Origin: Sphingomonas hominis | Lineage (GTDB): Bacteria; Pseudomonadota; Alphaproteobacteria; Sphingomonadales; Sphingomonadaceae | Length of the DNA: 64,000 nucleotides | Reading direction: 5' to 3' | Assembly: GCF_013328205.1 (NCBI RefSeq) | Contig: NZ_JABULH010000007.1 | Location: 1 to 64,000 of the forward strand | Part shown: positions 49,828-59,193 of the stretch, piece by piece | How the letters are laid out: each line of letters starts with the position of its first letter | How positions within the stretch are numbered: position 1 is the first letter of the stretch | Made by a program: the position numbers and the translations under genes | The notes under the pieces: model-generated | Databases searched by the model: none | What the model saw: the letters and a program-made list of their open reading frames with translations, nothing else | What the model was told of the DNA's origin: nothing

Positions 49828-49946
49828 CCGAGGACGACGACACCGGCCCCGAAGGGGGCCGGGCGGTCGCGAGCCGGTTGGTCTATGACCCCCACATCGC
49901 GACCGTCGACGAGGCGACGTTCAACGAGCTGGTCGCGTTGATGTGA
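49824..49946 (+). CDS. 40-residue protein coupled to ardC
   Basis: Starts in an ATGA overlap with the ardC stop and ends at TGA 49944-49946. The product is MTEDDDTGPEGGRAVASRLV followed by YDPHIATVDEATFNELVALM: an acidic disordered start and a short amphipathic helix. The overlap and ribosome-site-like GAGGAGGCGG just upstream support real translation. Function unknown. Confidence 0.5.
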   Translation: MTEDDDTGPEGGRAVASRLVYDPHIATVDEATFNELVALM

Positions 49947-50088
49947 AACAATAGGCCGAGCAAGCAGCCCGGGACGCTGTGGCGTTACAAAGCGACATTG
50001 CGACTGAGCTTCCATGAACCAGTGCTGCAAGCTCTATTTCAATAGCGTTCATTCACGACTATATATTTTAGAATAAAATTGGAGATGG

Positions 50089-50370
50089 ATGGTGAAACCA
50101 CTTATCATCGCGGCGGCTGCGCTGACGATATTCGCAGCGCCTACCGCCATCGCTCAAACGCATCACAACCGGGCGGACAGCCACGATAGCTACAGGAGTA
50201 GTCATACCGCTCAACGCTATGATAGTCATGGCTATCAGCAGCGTTGGAACGGCGGTCATCAACTCCGATCTAATTGGGGCGGGCAGTATGCCTATGGCTA
50301 CGATGGCTACGCTCCGCCCCGGGACCACCATGAACGCCGGAGGCATCATCGCTCGGGACACCATCGTTGA
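50089..50370 (+). CDS. secreted His/Tyr-rich protein, possibly RcnB-like
   Basis: A 93-residue protein with signal peptide (MVKPLIIAAAALTIFAAPTAIAQ) and a mature part very rich in His, Arg, Tyr and Gly (HHNRADSHDSYRSS, RWNGGHQLRSNWGGQYAYGY, DHHERRRHHRSGHHR). The WNGGHQL.. and PP.. spacing recalls RcnB-type periplasmic proteins, though it is shorter. The histidines could bind metal, fitting the metal-resistance island that follows. Good ribosome site (TTGGAGATGG). Confidence 0.65.
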   Translation: MVKPLIIAAAALTIFAAPTAIAQTHHNRADSHDSYRSSHTAQRYDSHGYQQRWNGGHQLRSNWGGQYAYGYDGYAPPRDHHERRRHHRSGHHR

Positions 50371-50403
50371 TGGAAACCTGAGTAGGAAAGCGAAATCTAT
50401 TCG

Positions 50404-50778
50404 ATGAACGACACATCATCAGCACAGCCGACCGCTCATCCGGCAGGGATGCTTTGTCCGGTATGCAAGGTCGGGCTGTTGCTTTCCGAGCGACAAGGGA
50501 TCGAGATCGATTATTGCCCGCAATGCCGGGGCGTGTGGCTTGATCGCGGTGAACTCGACACGATCATTGAACGTAGCGATGCTCATGATGTGGCTCAGCC
50601 GAAGCTTGAGCCGCCCTATTCCTCAGAGCGCGGCGGCTATGCGCCACCTTCCCCCCGGAGCGGCGATCCGCATTACCGCGACGACTATCATGAGACCGGC
50701 AGGCACGGCGGCCGTCATCCTGATGATCGCCGCGGGCATGGTCGGGGCGGGTTCTTGGGACGCCTGTTTGATCACTAA
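50404..50778 (+). CDS. zinc-ribbon protein (zf-TFIIB type)
   Basis: A 124-residue protein. The TFIIB-like zinc ribbon is MLCPVCKVGLLLSERQGIEIDYCPQCRGVWLDRGELDTIIE, with two CxxC knuckles and the characteristic CRGVWLDRGEL. The C-terminal half is rich in Arg, His, Gly, Asp and Pro and probably disordered. The molecular role of this family in bacteria is unknown. It lies 33 bp after the His-rich secreted protein gene, probably in one operon. Confidence 0.85.
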   Translation: MNDTSSAQPTAHPAGMLCPVCKVGLLLSERQGIEIDYCPQCRGVWLDRGELDTIIERSDAHDVAQPKLEPPYSSERGGYAPPSPRSGDPHYRDDYHETGRHGGRHPDDRRGHGRGGFLGRLFDH

Positions 50779-50789
50779 ACAATTTCGCG

Positions 50790-51026
50790 TCAGCGAGCTC
50801 CCTTGGTGGGAGTATCTCTGATTTCCCTATTTATCGCGGCGACGGCCTGTGATGCCGCCTCGCAGTCACTCCCGGTTTCTTGGCCTCGCTCGCAGCGGGT
50901 GACGACCAGTTTCGCCTCCTCCGCATGGAAGCGGAAATATTCCTCGTCGCGGGGTGTTATGAGCCCACAACCGCCGAGCGCAAGCATGACGGCCGAGGCG
51001 GCGGCCAGACGAGTCCTGTCGATCAT
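50790..51026 (-). CDS. small lipoprotein, EexN-like
   Basis: A 78-residue lipoprotein: the signal peptide ends LALGGCGL with the acylated Cys at residue 20. The mature part DEEYFRFHAEEAKLVVTRCERGQETGSDCEAASQAVAAINREI resembles EexN entry-exclusion lipoproteins (helical hairpin held by a Cys pair). EexN-like proteins belong to conjugative plasmids, which fits the adjacent backbone, but the similarity is short. Confidence 0.55.
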   Translation of the reverse strand: MIDRTRLAAASAVMLALGGCGLITPRDEEYFRFHAEEAKLVVTRCERGQETGSDCEAASQAVAAINREIRDTPTKGAR

Positions 51027-51057
51027 CGCGCGATCGTTCCCTGATGTTGATGAGCGG

Positions 51058-51420
51058 TCATAGCGGGATGCCGACGCGCGAAAGCGCGAAGGTCATGATG
51101 AGATAGAGCATGATGGTCAGCGCGCACCCGGCGGCTAACGCCAACCAGAAGCCAACGCCGTGGCGCAGCATCCATGGGATCAGCAGGAAAAACGGCAGTG
51201 ATGGCAGGACAAACCAGAAGGTCGCCTGGGTATGGGCCGCCATGTTCACGGGATCGCGCCGATCATGCCACAACCATATCATGCCAAGAACAGAAACGAG
51301 CGGCAGTGATGCGATTAGAGCACCAAATCCGGGATAGCGTTTGGCGAGTTCTGACGCAGCAGCGATCAGAATGCCCGATATGATCGCCTTGGCAGCGAGG
51401 TGATACATAGAACACTCCAT
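51058..51420 (-). CDS. DUF3147 membrane protein
   Basis: A 120-residue protein, or 116 from MYHLAAKAIISG. Four helices: AIISGILIAAASELAKR, FGALIASLPLVSVLGMIWLW, FWFVLPSLPFFLLIPWML and GFWLALAAGCALTIMLYLIMTFAL. It matches the DUF3147 layout of small integral membrane proteins of unknown function. It lies at the left end of the metal/envelope island. Confidence 0.8.
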   Translation of the reverse strand: MECSMYHLAAKAIISGILIAAASELAKRYPGFGALIASLPLVSVLGMIWLWHDRRDPVNMAAHTQATFWFVLPSLPFFLLIPWMLRHGVGFWLALAAGCALTIMLYLIMTFALSRVGIPL

Positions 51421-51435
51421 TTTCCGGTCGTGCCG

Positions 51436-51654
51436 TCAGCATCGCGCTGCGGACCAACGCCACTTCCCACCTGTACGGCGCCAGACTCCAAAGCCGGCGC
51501 GATGCAAGGCCCCGATCCATCTGATGAGAATGAGCGCGCTGGCGGCCGAGATCAGGCGATAAGCGCGCGCGATGCGGGTGACACGGATCAGCATCGATGC
51601 TGCCATAAGCCAGATGCCGGCGGGGCAGATAGAATACAGGCGAGGGAGGCCCAT
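51436..51654 (-). CDS. possible small basic membrane protein
   Basis: A 72-residue frame starting where the DedA gene stops (TGATG overlap). The first 50 residues are moderately hydrophobic (YSICPAGIWLMAASMLIRVTRI, LISAASALILIRWIGAL) and the tail is basic. No family recognised. The start-stop overlap is the only positive argument; it could be spurious. Confidence 0.3.
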   Translation of the reverse strand: MGLPRLYSICPAGIWLMAASMLIRVTRIARAYRLISAASALILIRWIGALHRAGFGVWRRTGGKWRWSAARC

Positions 51655-52316
51655 CAGCGGCCCTTCGTTCGGCCGAAGGTCGCGACGCGCCAGATGTACC
51701 AGAGGATTGCGGCACCGATTACCATGTTGCTGGCCGGCTCTATGATGCTCGCCACCTGGTTATAGCGCTCACCCAGCTCGTAGCCGGCCAGCGTCAGTAC
51801 CGTCGTCCACAGCGCCGAGCCGGCTAGCGTCGATATTAGGAAAGGTGTCAGAGGCATTCCGCTCACCCCGGCGGGCACGGAAATCAGCGTTCGTACACCG
51901 GGCACCATGCGACCCAACAGCATAGCCCAGCGGCCATAACGATCGAACCAGCGGTCAACATGATCAATCTCCTGGGGCGTGAGGGTCAGCCATCGGCCAT
52001 GCCGCGAGGCGAACCGCTTCAGCCGATCAATGCCAATCCAGCGACCAATATAGTACCATAGCAGTGCGCCAACGGCCGAACCAAGCGTGCCGGCAACGAT
52101 CACGATCCAGAGCGCGCCGCGCCCCTGCGCGGCCGTGTACCCTGCAAGCGGCAAGATCACCTCTGATGGAATTGGCGGAAAGACATTCTCGGCAAGCATC
52201 AGCAAAAAGACGCCGAAGGCGCCGAGCGTCGAAAGGATGGATGTTATGACACTGAACACGATGATGTCCTGACGGTAAGTCCGCTCTCCCCCAGAAACCG
52301 CACTGCGTGGCTGCAC
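51654..52316 (-). CDS. DedA-family membrane protein
   Basis: A 220-residue DedA/SNARE-associated (VTT-domain) protein: LAENVFPPIPSEVILPLAGYTAAQG, then GSAVGALLWYYIGRWIG, RYGRWAMLLGRMVPGVRTLISVPAGVSGM and a final helix. The FxPPxPSE and GRxxPxxRT motifs are the family hallmarks. DedA proteins are lipid scramblases or flippases that help maintain the envelope and resistance to cationic agents. The true start may be the GTG at 52259. The gene follows the 166-residue gene by 4 bp. Confidence 0.92.
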   Translation of the reverse strand: MQPRSAVSGGERTYRQDIIVFSVITSILSTLGAFGVFLLMLAENVFPPIPSEVILPLAGYTAAQGRGALWIVIVAGTLGSAVGALLWYYIGRWIGIDRLKRFASRHGRWLTLTPQEIDHVDRWFDRYGRWAMLLGRMVPGVRTLISVPAGVSGMPLTPFLISTLAGSALWTTVLTLAGYELGERYNQVASIIEPASNMVIGAAILWYIWRVATFGRTKGR

Positions 52317-52320
52317 CGTT

Positions 52321-52821
52321 TCAGAAAAGGCGGTGGTAGATGACCCACTTAATCATCGCGCAAAGCACGATCACGCCAAAGACGGCGGCTGCGACGATAC
52401 GATTCTCGAGCTCGGGATGTTCGACATGTCTGATGCGCGCGGCGACTTGCCATGCAGGCCGGATCGGACACCACCACGATCCTGCCGCTATCCGGTCGAG
52501 TTGTGCGTCGGAAAGACCGAAGAAGGCCTTCACTTCGCGACGTGACCGCCCTCGCAGCCCCATTACGCGTAGAACGGCATCATTCCACGCGACATCGATC
52601 GCGCTTGGCTCGCCGACCATTGTTCCCCGCAGATCTCCTCCGGCCCATGAAGGTGACAGCAGTCTGATGATCCTGTCCGGGTTCCGATCAAGAAGCGTCG
52701 CCCAGCGAAGCAAGCGGTGCTGCCGATCCCTTGGAGATATGGTTTCGGCCGGAGCCCAGCGCTTGGCGAGCGTCCGCAAAGGCTGCGACCACAAAGTCGC
52801 TGATAGGTTCGGTGGGCTCAT
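52321..52821 (-). CDS. hypothetical protein with C-terminal membrane anchor
   Basis: A 166-residue protein. The soluble part includes LLRWATLLDRNPDRIIRLLSPSW and REVKAFFGLSDAQLDRIAAGSWWCPIRPAWQVAARIRHVEHPELENRI; a single C-terminal helix (VAAAVFGVIVLCAMIKWVIY) anchors it. No family recognised. ATGA overlap with the mgtC-like gene upstream and a 4-bp gap to dedA place it in one operon with envelope functions. Confidence 0.65.
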   Translation of the reverse strand: MSPPNLSATLWSQPLRTLAKRWAPAETISPRDRQHRLLRWATLLDRNPDRIIRLLSPSWAGGDLRGTMVGEPSAIDVAWNDAVLRVMGLRGRSRREVKAFFGLSDAQLDRIAAGSWWCPIRPAWQVAARIRHVEHPELENRIVAAAVFGVIVLCAMIKWVIYHRLF

Positions 52822-53273
52822 GGGCTTTCCGACACCTTGGTATCGCCATTGGTGACGCGCTTCAGGGGCCGCGAGCAGCGCAAGGTCAGGAAAGTGGTGA
52901 CACTCAGGATGATGGCGATGTCATAGAGGCCGTAGCCAACTGCTGCGCCCAGAGCGCCAGTGGCCCAAAGGCTGGCAGCCGTAGCCGTGCCCGAGGCCTT
53001 CCCCCCCTTCTTCAGGATCGCACCGCCTCCAATGAAACCCACGCCCGTAATCAGGCCCTCAAGAATTCGCGCTTGCGCGGGATTGGTCCGCCCTAAAACC
53101 GCAATGCCCACCAGCACGAAGCCACAGCTGGCGATCGCGACGAGCGGGAACGTCCGGATGCCTGCGCTCCGCTCATCCTTCTCACGATCCCAACCAACCG
53201 GCAGGGCAAGCGCATAGGCCACCGCGAGACTGACGACATGGGTGGCTGTTTCCAGCCACGAACTTTGAAACAT
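52818..53273 (-). CDS. MgtC/SapB-family membrane protein
   Basis: A 151-residue protein: VSLAVAYALALPVGWDREKDERSAGIRTFPLVAIASCGFVLVG is the MgtC hallmark (conserved GxxREx..RxAGxRT), followed by ITGVGFIGGGAILKKGG and a helix pair. The C-terminal ACT-like domain of full MgtC is absent, so it is the short SapB type. MgtC proteins help survival in low magnesium or in host cells, and some modulate ATP synthase. First of a three-gene run with the next two genes. Confidence 0.9.
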   Translation of the reverse strand: MFQSSWLETATHVVSLAVAYALALPVGWDREKDERSAGIRTFPLVAIASCGFVLVGIAVLGRTNPAQARILEGLITGVGFIGGGAILKKGGKASGTATAASLWATGALGAAVGYGLYDIAIILSVTTFLTLRCSRPLKRVTNGDTKVSESP

Positions 53274-53348
53274 ACCAGCCTGCCTGTTCTAGATGCTTGC
53301 CCCGTTGAAGGTTATGGGTTGGTAGTGCTGTCGGTCACGTGCGGACGC

Positions 53349-54098
53349 CTACCGTCTCAGGCAGGCGAGGATCGCTGCCACCACGGCGCCGGTCTCGGCC
53401 ACATCGCGCACCTTGACGACGTCCACACCGGCCTCAACAACGGGATAATCGTTCCCGCCAGGGTAGGTCGCGTCGCCGATAAAGAGCATTCCGGCTAAAG
53501 GAACGCCGGCTTCCTTGCTCAGCCGGTTGAGGCCGTAGCCCTTATCGACTCCGGCGCGTGTTACGTCGATCGATGTCGTGCCGCCCAGGTTTATCGACAG
53601 GTCCGGCAGGTTAGCGCGGAGAGCCGTCTGCAGCGCGATCCGCTTGGTACGGTTCGGGTCCCATGCCTCCTTCTCCTTGAGCGGAGCAGCCTGACCCAAG
53701 CCGGAGAAGGTGATTTGGCTTCCTCGATCCTCAATCCGTTCCCCCCAGATGTGCTCGTCGGCGAGACCGGCATCGGCGAGCGCCTGATCGAAGGCGGTGC
53801 GTATGCTTGCCTTCTCCGCCTGATCGAACAGTTCTGCATAGATGATCCGCCACCCACCGTTCACGAAGCGGTAAAGTTTGGTACCGGTAGTGGGCATCAA
53901 CCATAGTCGTTCGCGCGCGGTGCCTTTCGGTAACCGCGAAGCCACCTGCTTATCGAATTGCGGCCAGTCGCCACCTGAAATCACCGCCACGTCAACGACG
54001 TCGAGCAGGCGGGCGAGTGTCGCTGCCATCTCCTCCGACAAAGGACGTTTGCTTTCCGCAAGCGTCCCATCGAGATCGAACACGATCAGCCATTTCAT
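53349..54098 (-). CDS. HAD-IIB family phosphatase (phosphomannomutase-like)
   Basis: A 249-residue HAD hydrolase. Motif I is [11 protein letters not shown] with nucleophile and acid aspartates; ISGGDWPQF is motif II-like; [27 protein letters not shown] holds the motif III lysine; and [16 protein letters not shown] is motif IV. The IIB cap domain lies between. It resembles eukaryotic-type phosphomannomutase or sugar phosphatases. Its ATG overlaps the oxidoreductase stop (ATGA), linking it to the metal operon upstream; its substrate is unknown. Confidence 0.88.
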   Translation of the reverse strand: MKWLIVFDLDGTLAESKRPLSEEMAATLARLLDVVDVAVISGGDWPQFDKQVASRLPKGTARERLWLMPTTGTKLYRFVNGGWRIIYAELFDQAEKASIRTAFDQALADAGLADEHIWGERIEDRGSQITFSGLGQAAPLKEKEAWDPNRTKRIALQTALRANLPDLSINLGGTTSIDVTRAGVDKGYGLNRLSKEAGVPLAGMLFIGDATYPGGNDYPVVEAGVDVVKVRDVAETGAVVAAILACLRR

Positions 54099-55015
54099 GA
54101 GCCGGTTCCTTCACCGTCGCGGTTGCGCAGATCATTGTGGAGAGTGGTCGCGGCGATCGCGGCATGGCCCATGGCGACGCTGATCTGATCGAGCGACATG
54201 ACGATGTCGCCGGCTGCATAGACGCCTGTGACGCTGGTTCGCTGCTTGGCATCGACGACGATGCAATGATCGTTGCCCAGATCAGCGCCGAGCTGCCGCG
54301 CGAGCGCGTTGTTGCTGTCTGACCCCAGCGCCGGATATACGGTGTCGAACCCATGTTCGTCCCCGCTGGTCAGCGTGACGATTGCACGGTCCTCGAAGGC
54401 GATAGAGGCCATCGGGGTGTCGACGACGCGAATCCCTGCCCCCCACAGGTTGGCGCGATCGGTCGAGGTAAGCGTCGTGCGGATATGAGGAATTAGCGTC
54501 ACATTTTCCGAAAAGGTGCGCAGGAACAATGCCTCGGCCACGCCGTGGGTATCGGCGCCGATCACGCCGATCGCCTGTCCGCGCGCCTCGTATCCGTCGC
54601 AGACCGGGCAATAGCGCAGCAGGCCACGATCGAGCGCATCGCGGTGCGCGTCACTCTCGATCGCGGGGCGGCGGTTCTCGACGCCAGTTGCGAGCAGCAC
54701 CGCGCGAGAATGGAGCTTAATTCCACTGCCCGCGGCCACGAAGTTTTCGCCATCACGGGTGATGGTATCGGCCCGCCCCAGGACGATCGAAGCGCCGTAG
54801 CGCTTCGCCTGATCGCGCATCCGATCGAGCAGCGCACTGCCGCCTATCCCGTCGGGAAAGCCGGCATGGTTGTGCGAGATCGGTATCCATTTGGCGCGGC
54901 TGTGTCCCTCGTCGATCACGACGATGCGACGCAGGTAGCGGGCGAGATAGATCGCCGCCGTGAGGCCCGCCGGTCCGCCACCGACGATTAATGCGTCGTG
55001 GCGATCCGTCGTCAT
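54095..55015 (-). CDS. thioredoxin-reductase-like FAD oxidoreductase
   Basis: A 306-residue flavoprotein. FAD motif [22 protein letters not shown]; redox pair [18 protein letters not shown] (CxxC as in thioredoxin reductase); second FAD motif [33 protein letters not shown]. The length is near that of TrxB but the NADPH domain is atypical ([18 protein letters not shown], without GGGNSA). It may reduce a disulfide partner under metal or oxidative stress. It sits between the P-type ATPase and HAD genes with four-base overlaps on both sides. Confidence 0.88.
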   Translation of the reverse strand: MTTDRHDALIVGGGPAGLTAAIYLARYLRRIVVIDEGHSRAKWIPISHNHAGFPDGIGGSALLDRMRDQAKRYGASIVLGRADTITRDGENFVAAGSGIKLHSRAVLLATGVENRRPAIESDAHRDALDRGLLRYCPVCDGYEARGQAIGVIGADTHGVAEALFLRTFSENVTLIPHIRTTLTSTDRANLWGAGIRVVDTPMASIAFEDRAIVTLTSGDEHGFDTVYPALGSDSNNALARQLGADLGNDHCIVVDAKQRTSVTGVYAAGDIVMSLDQISVAMGHAAIAATTLHNDLRNRDGEGTGS

Positions 55016-57513
55016 ACTGCTAGCTTTGCTGGGTCACGATAGGCCAGCAACCGAAGTGCATTAACGACGACCAGCAGGGTCGATCCTTCGTGAACAGCCA
55101 CCGCCGGGCCGATGCCAAGGCCCAGGATCGTCGCCGGCACGAGAAAGGCGACGACGCCGAGGCTCACGAAGACGTTCTGCCGGATAATGCCGCGGGTGTG
55201 GCGGCTCAAGCCGACCGCGAATGGCAGATGAGCCAAATCATCGGCCATCAGGGCGACGTCGGCCGTTTCCAGCGCGACGTCGGAACCCGCCGCGCCCATG
55301 GCGATGCCGACTGTGGCGCTCGCCATGGCTGGCGCGTCGTTTACGCCATCGCCCACCATCGCGACCTTGTCCTCGCCAGCGAGCTTCTTGATCGCGGCAA
55401 CCTTGTCTTCCGGCATGAGGTCGCCCCATGCCTCGTCGATCCCGACGTCATTGGCGATTGCTTCAGCAACCTTTTGGTGATCGCCGGAGATCATTATCAT
55501 CCGCGACACGCCCATGTCGTGCAGCCGGCGCAGTGCGGTCTTGGCAGCTTCGCGAGGGGTGTCCATGAGGCCAATCGCACCCAGGTCGCGATCCCCTTTG
55601 CGTACCACCATCGTCGTGCGGCCGTTTTCACGCAGTCGCGCGATTGCATCCTGCGCCCCCTGCCCCAGCGCCGGAATGCTTTCCGTTCCGAACATCTCGG
55701 CCTTGCCAATCCACACCGTCTCGCCATCGACGTTAGCGGTGACGCCCTGACCGGTCAGGCTCTTGAGATCGCCGGCAGCGGGCAAGGTGCGGCCATTTAG
55801 GCGTTCGCGACCGTCCTTAACGATTGCTTGGGCCAACGGATGATCGCTCAGTGCCTCAACAGCGACGGCGAGCGCGAGCAGTTCGCCCTCTTCGGTGCCG
55901 TCGACAGGAACGATGTCAGTGATGCGCGGTCGCCCTTCGGTCAGAGTGCCGGTCTTGTCGAAAGCGATTGCCTTCAAGGAACCGAGATTTTCCAAGGGCG
56001 CGCCGCCCTTCACCAGCACGCCGCCGCGCGCTGCTCGCGCCACGCCCGACAGCACTGCGCTCGGCGTCGCGATCGCAAGCGCACAGGGGCTTGCCGCCAC
56101 CAGTACCGCCATCGCGCGGTAGAAGCTGTCACGGAACGGCTCGTCGACCACGACCCAGGCAAACAGCAGTAGGACCGAAAGGATCAGGACCGCGGGCACG
56201 AAGACCCGCTCGAAGCGATCGGTAAAGCGCTGCGTCGGCGACTTCTGCGTCTCCGCTTCGCTCACCATCTTTACAACCTTGGCCAGCGCGCTTTCATTGG
56301 AGCGGCGCGTCACCTCGATCTCGATCGCGCCGCCGCCATTGATCGTACCGGCAAATACCCGGCTCTCCGCGTCAACCGCATCGGGCTTGGTGCGTGCGGC
56401 CGCCGCGTCCGCCACCGGCACCTTGTCGACCGGTATGCTTTCGCCCGTCACCGGGGCCTGGTTGATTGCGCTCGTGCCCTTGATGACAAAGCCGTCGGCG
56501 GGCAGGCGCTCGTTCGGGCGCACGATGGCAATATCTCCGACGACCATCTGTTCGACCGGGATTTCGCTGGTCGCCCCGTCGCGCCGCACGGTTGCAGTTT
56601 CGGGGGCGAGCTTCGCCAACGCCTCGATCGCCTTCTTGGCGCGGCCCATTGCATAATGCTCAAGCGCATGGCCGAGACTAAACAGAAACAGGAGCAGTGC
56701 ACCCTCGGCCCATGCTCCTAGCGCAGCAGCGCCGGCGGCAGCGACCAACATCAGGGTGTCGATCTCGAACTTTTTAAGCCGGAGATTGTCGATCGCTTCC
56801 CGTAGGGTAAAGAACCCACCGAAGAAATAGGCCGCGATATAGCAAGCGGTCGGCAGCCAACCCGGCGCGCCGGCGATCAGCTTCTCGATGGCATAGCCAA
56901 TCCCTAACAGCGCGCCGCAGGCGAGTGCAAAGATCAGCTCGGTGTTGGGGCCAAGAAACTCGGTATGGCTATGGTCGTGACCATCGCCGGGGCCATGGTT
57001 CTCCTGGCCCGCCCCGTGGCCACCGGGATTGTGGTCGTGACCGGCATGGTCGTCGGCCGCGACCCGCTTTCCCACACCGACCTTCAGTTTGCGAAGCGCA
57101 GCCCGCACCTCCTCTTCGGTGGTTTCGCGGCGATCATACTCGACCCGAACCGAGCCGCTGGTGCTGGCGCTTGCCTGCACCACGCCGGGCAAAGCGCACA
57201 GCGCGTCGCTGATCGTGCGGGCACGGCGTTCGTGATTGATACCCTTCACCTGCCAGATTGCATGACCGAAGCGTTCGGTAATTTCGGCCCCCGCAGCTCG
57301 CACCATTTCACGCAATCGCGGCAGCGGCAGCTTGGCCGCGTCGAAATGAATGCACAGCGCCGCGGGCGTGTCGCCATCGACGCAGATCACATGAGCCCGC
57401 TCGACGCCTTCGCGCTTCGACAAGGTTGATACTAAACGGTCTAGGCAAGCGTCAGCTGCGTCAGGGAGGTCCGGCAACAGCACTGGAATATCGAGTTCGA
57501 GCTTGTCGTTCAT
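55012..57513 (-). CDS. P1B-type heavy-metal ATPase with SPC motif (P1B-4-like)
   Basis: An 833-residue metal-exporting ATPase. Two N-terminal ferredoxin-like domains are followed by a His-rich stretch ([25 protein letters not shown]). Membrane metal motif [10 protein letters not shown] (Ser475-Pro-Cys477) replaces the CPC of Zn/Cd/Cu pumps, and the last helix has [16 protein letters not shown]; both are P1B-4 features, a group linked to Co, Fe or Zn. Phosphorylation site [15 protein letters not shown] loop VTGES, hinge [11 protein letters not shown]. The first gene with four-base overlaps to CDF upstream and oxidoreductase downstream, so one metal-homeostasis operon. Confidence 0.92.
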   Translation of the reverse strand: MNDKLELDIPVLLPDLPDAADACLDRLVSTLSKREGVERAHVICVDGDTPAALCIHFDAAKLPLPRLREMVRAAGAEITERFGHAIWQVKGINHERRARTISDALCALPGVVQASASTSGSVRVEYDRRETTEEEVRAALRKLKVGVGKRVAADDHAGHDHNPGGHGAGQENHGPGDGHDHSHTEFLGPNTELIFALACGALLGIGYAIEKLIAGAPGWLPTACYIAAYFFGGFFTLREAIDNLRLKKFEIDTLMLVAAAGAAALGAWAEGALLLFLFSLGHALEHYAMGRAKKAIEALAKLAPETATVRRDGATSEIPVEQMVVGDIAIVRPNERLPADGFVIKGTSAINQAPVTGESIPVDKVPVADAAAARTKPDAVDAESRVFAGTINGGGAIEIEVTRRSNESALAKVVKMVSEAETQKSPTQRFTDRFERVFVPAVLILSVLLLFAWVVVDEPFRDSFYRAMAVLVAASPCALAIATPSAVLSGVARAARGGVLVKGGAPLENLGSLKAIAFDKTGTLTEGRPRITDIVPVDGTEEGELLALAVAVEALSDHPLAQAIVKDGRERLNGRTLPAAGDLKSLTGQGVTANVDGETVWIGKAEMFGTESIPALGQGAQDAIARLRENGRTTMVVRKGDRDLGAIGLMDTPREAAKTALRRLHDMGVSRMIMISGDHQKVAEAIANDVGIDEAWGDLMPEDKVAAIKKLAGEDKVAMVGDGVNDAPAMASATVGIAMGAAGSDVALETADVALMADDLAHLPFAVGLSRHTRGIIRQNVFVSLGVVAFLVPATILGLGIGPAVAVHEGSTLLVVVNALRLLAYRDPAKLAV

Positions 57514-58118
57514 GACGACCTCCTTTCGCTTTTCTTGGTTTCGGCGCGTGCGTCGCGCAGGATCTCAATCCCACCTTTGATGGCGATGATCGCCGTCGCG
57601 AAGCCGACCAGCAGGTCCGGCCAGTTGGTGCCCAGCCACAACACCAGCACGCCAGCGATCAGGATGCCGCCATTCGAGATGAAGTCGTTGAAGCTGAAGG
57701 TGGTCGCTGCCCGGAGATTGACGTCCGGATCCTTGAGACGCTGGAGCAGCCGAAGACAGGCGTAGTTCACGACGCCCGCAATCGCCGACATGACCATCAT
57801 GGTAGGACCGATCGGCTCGCTGCCCTGGATGTAGCGTCGGGCAACGTCGAGCAGGATGCCGCCCGCGAAGATCAGCAGCATGACGCCCGAGGCCATCGCG
57901 GCGCGGGTCTTCCATGTCTGCCCCCGCGTGAGCGCGACGAGACTTAATCCATAGACAGCCGTATCAGACAAATTATCGACGCCGTTAGCGATGAGCGCGC
58001 TGGAGTCCGCAAAGAAGCCGGACACGAAAAAGCCCGCCGCGATCGCCGCGTTAAGCAATAGGACGATCCAGAGTGTGCGGCGCTCTTGCCCGCCGTTATT
58101 GTCATTGGTCGGGATCAT
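57510..58118 (-). CDS. cation diffusion facilitator-like transporter
   Basis: A 202-residue CDF-type protein with six helices and no C-terminal cytoplasmic domain. Helix 2 carries DxxxD (Asp48-Asp52, NGVDNLSD). In helix 5 the usual HxxxD metal site reads FxxxD (Phe141, Asp145 in FSFNDFISNGG), so the transported ion may differ from Zn or the protein may act in partnership. Overlaps ZIP and P1B ATPase genes by four bases. Confidence 0.85.
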   Translation of the reverse strand: MIPTNDNNGGQERRTLWIVLLLNAAIAAGFFVSGFFADSSALIANGVDNLSDTAVYGLSLVALTRGQTWKTRAAMASGVMLLIFAGGILLDVARRYIQGSEPIGPTMMVMSAIAGVVNYACLRLLQRLKDPDVNLRAATTFSFNDFISNGGILIAGVLVLWLGTNWPDLLVGFATAIIAIKGGIEILRDARAETKKSERRSS

Positions 58119-58801
58119 CCCATCATCTCCTCAAGCGTCAGCAGAGCTAGGAAGCCTACAAAGAACATGGAGCTGATGAGCGGCGTGTCCTGCTTCTCGT
58201 GCGCCTCCGCCAGCAGCTCTTCGGTGACGAGGTAGAGTAGCGCCATCAGCCCAAAGCTGAGGAAGCCAGCGATCATGACCGGCGAGAGTGTGGCGACCGG
58301 TACGGCCGCCAACGCGCCGACCGGCAGCAGCAGGGCCAACGCCGAGACGATCACGATGATGCGCAGGCGCGAGCGATAGGTTTCCGCCAACTCGCTGGTC
58401 AGCGTCAGTCCCAGGAACAGCACTTCTAGCGTCAGCGCGATTGTCAGTAGGAAACCCGCCTTCTCACCCGCGATGAACGCGAGGCCGAGCACGAGCCCGT
58501 CGACCAGAATGTCGATGCCGATCGCGGCCAACAGCGCCATCGGCCCTTGGAAGCGGGCCTCGAATGCCTGGAGCCCCAGCATGGTCGCGACGCCCGCCGC
58601 CCCGCCGATCAGCGTTGCGCTGGGTGAAGCCTCATGCTTGACCTGGGGAAGGATCTCGGTCGCTGCCGCGGCGAACACGACCCCGGCCGCGAGATGCTGG
58701 AGGCCCGCCACGAGGCCGGGCTTCAACTTGGTACGGCTCGCGACGATCGCGCCGAGCACGACCGCCAGTACAGGCGCAAGTGTGTAAAGCAGTGCCCGCA
58801 T
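58115..58801 (-). CDS. ZIP-family metal transporter
   Basis: A 228-residue protein with about eight helices. ZIP-like features: LVAGLQHLAAGVVFAAAATEILPQ in an early helix, IGIDILVDGLVLGLAFIAGEKAGF in the middle, and a late ELLAEAHEKQDTP loop. It would move divalent metal into the cytoplasm or function as a regulator of metal pools. First gene of the run ZIP-CDF-P1B ATPase-oxidoreductase-HAD, all joined by four-base overlaps. The HxxGE pattern of classical ZIPs is not clearly kept. Confidence 0.85.
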   Translation of the reverse strand: MRALLYTLAPVLAVVLGAIVASRTKLKPGLVAGLQHLAAGVVFAAAATEILPQVKHEASPSATLIGGAAGVATMLGLQAFEARFQGPMALLAAIGIDILVDGLVLGLAFIAGEKAGFLLTIALTLEVLFLGLTLTSELAETYRSRLRIIVIVSALALLLPVGALAAVPVATLSPVMIAGFLSFGLMALLYLVTEELLAEAHEKQDTPLISSMFFVGFLALLTLEEMMG

Positions 58802-58804
58802 ACT

Positions 58805-59188
58805 CTACCGCTTCTCCGGAGTTCGGTGACAGACGCTGATCTTCCCGCGTCTCATGAAGGCGATTGCCCCGCCCGCTACGACGGCCCGCGACTGGTCGCC
58901 GCGAAACTCCTCGCCGGTTCGTTGTGCGCGCAAGATTTCTGTCCTGCCGTTGGGCAGCCAAGTGACGGCCATCTTCAGGCCATCGTCGATGAAGTCGACA
59001 TCGGCGCGCGCGCCGTCGTCGCAGTACATGATGCGCTGTGCGATCAGCTTCTCCGTCAGATGCTTTTCATGCGCCGGCTCGGTTGGCTGGGTCGGCGCCG
59101 GATTGCACGCCGCTACAGCCAAGCCAGCGGCCATAATGGCGCTGAGGGGCACGATCGTCCGACCGGACAGATGCAGCCAGGCGCGCAT
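58805..59188 (-). CDS. MliC-like lipoprotein, copy 1
   Basis: 127 residues from ATG 59188 (MRAWLHLSGRTIVPLS). The lipobox is AVAAC (Cys at about residue 27). The mature domain IMYCDDGARADVDFIDDGLKMAVTWLPNGRTEILR ... GGAIAFMRRGKISVCHR has the MliC/PliC shape (Cys pair bridging start and end). MliC proteins inhibit C-type lysozyme. A second, better match is at 60494-60865. It lies 4 bp upstream of the ZIP gene. Confidence 0.7.
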   Translation of the reverse strand: MRAWLHLSGRTIVPLSAIMAAGLAVAACNPAPTQPTEPAHEKHLTEKLIAQRIMYCDDGARADVDFIDDGLKMAVTWLPNGRTEILRAQRTGEEFRGDQSRAVVAGGAIAFMRRGKISVCHRTPEKR

Positions 59189-59193
59189 CGCCC

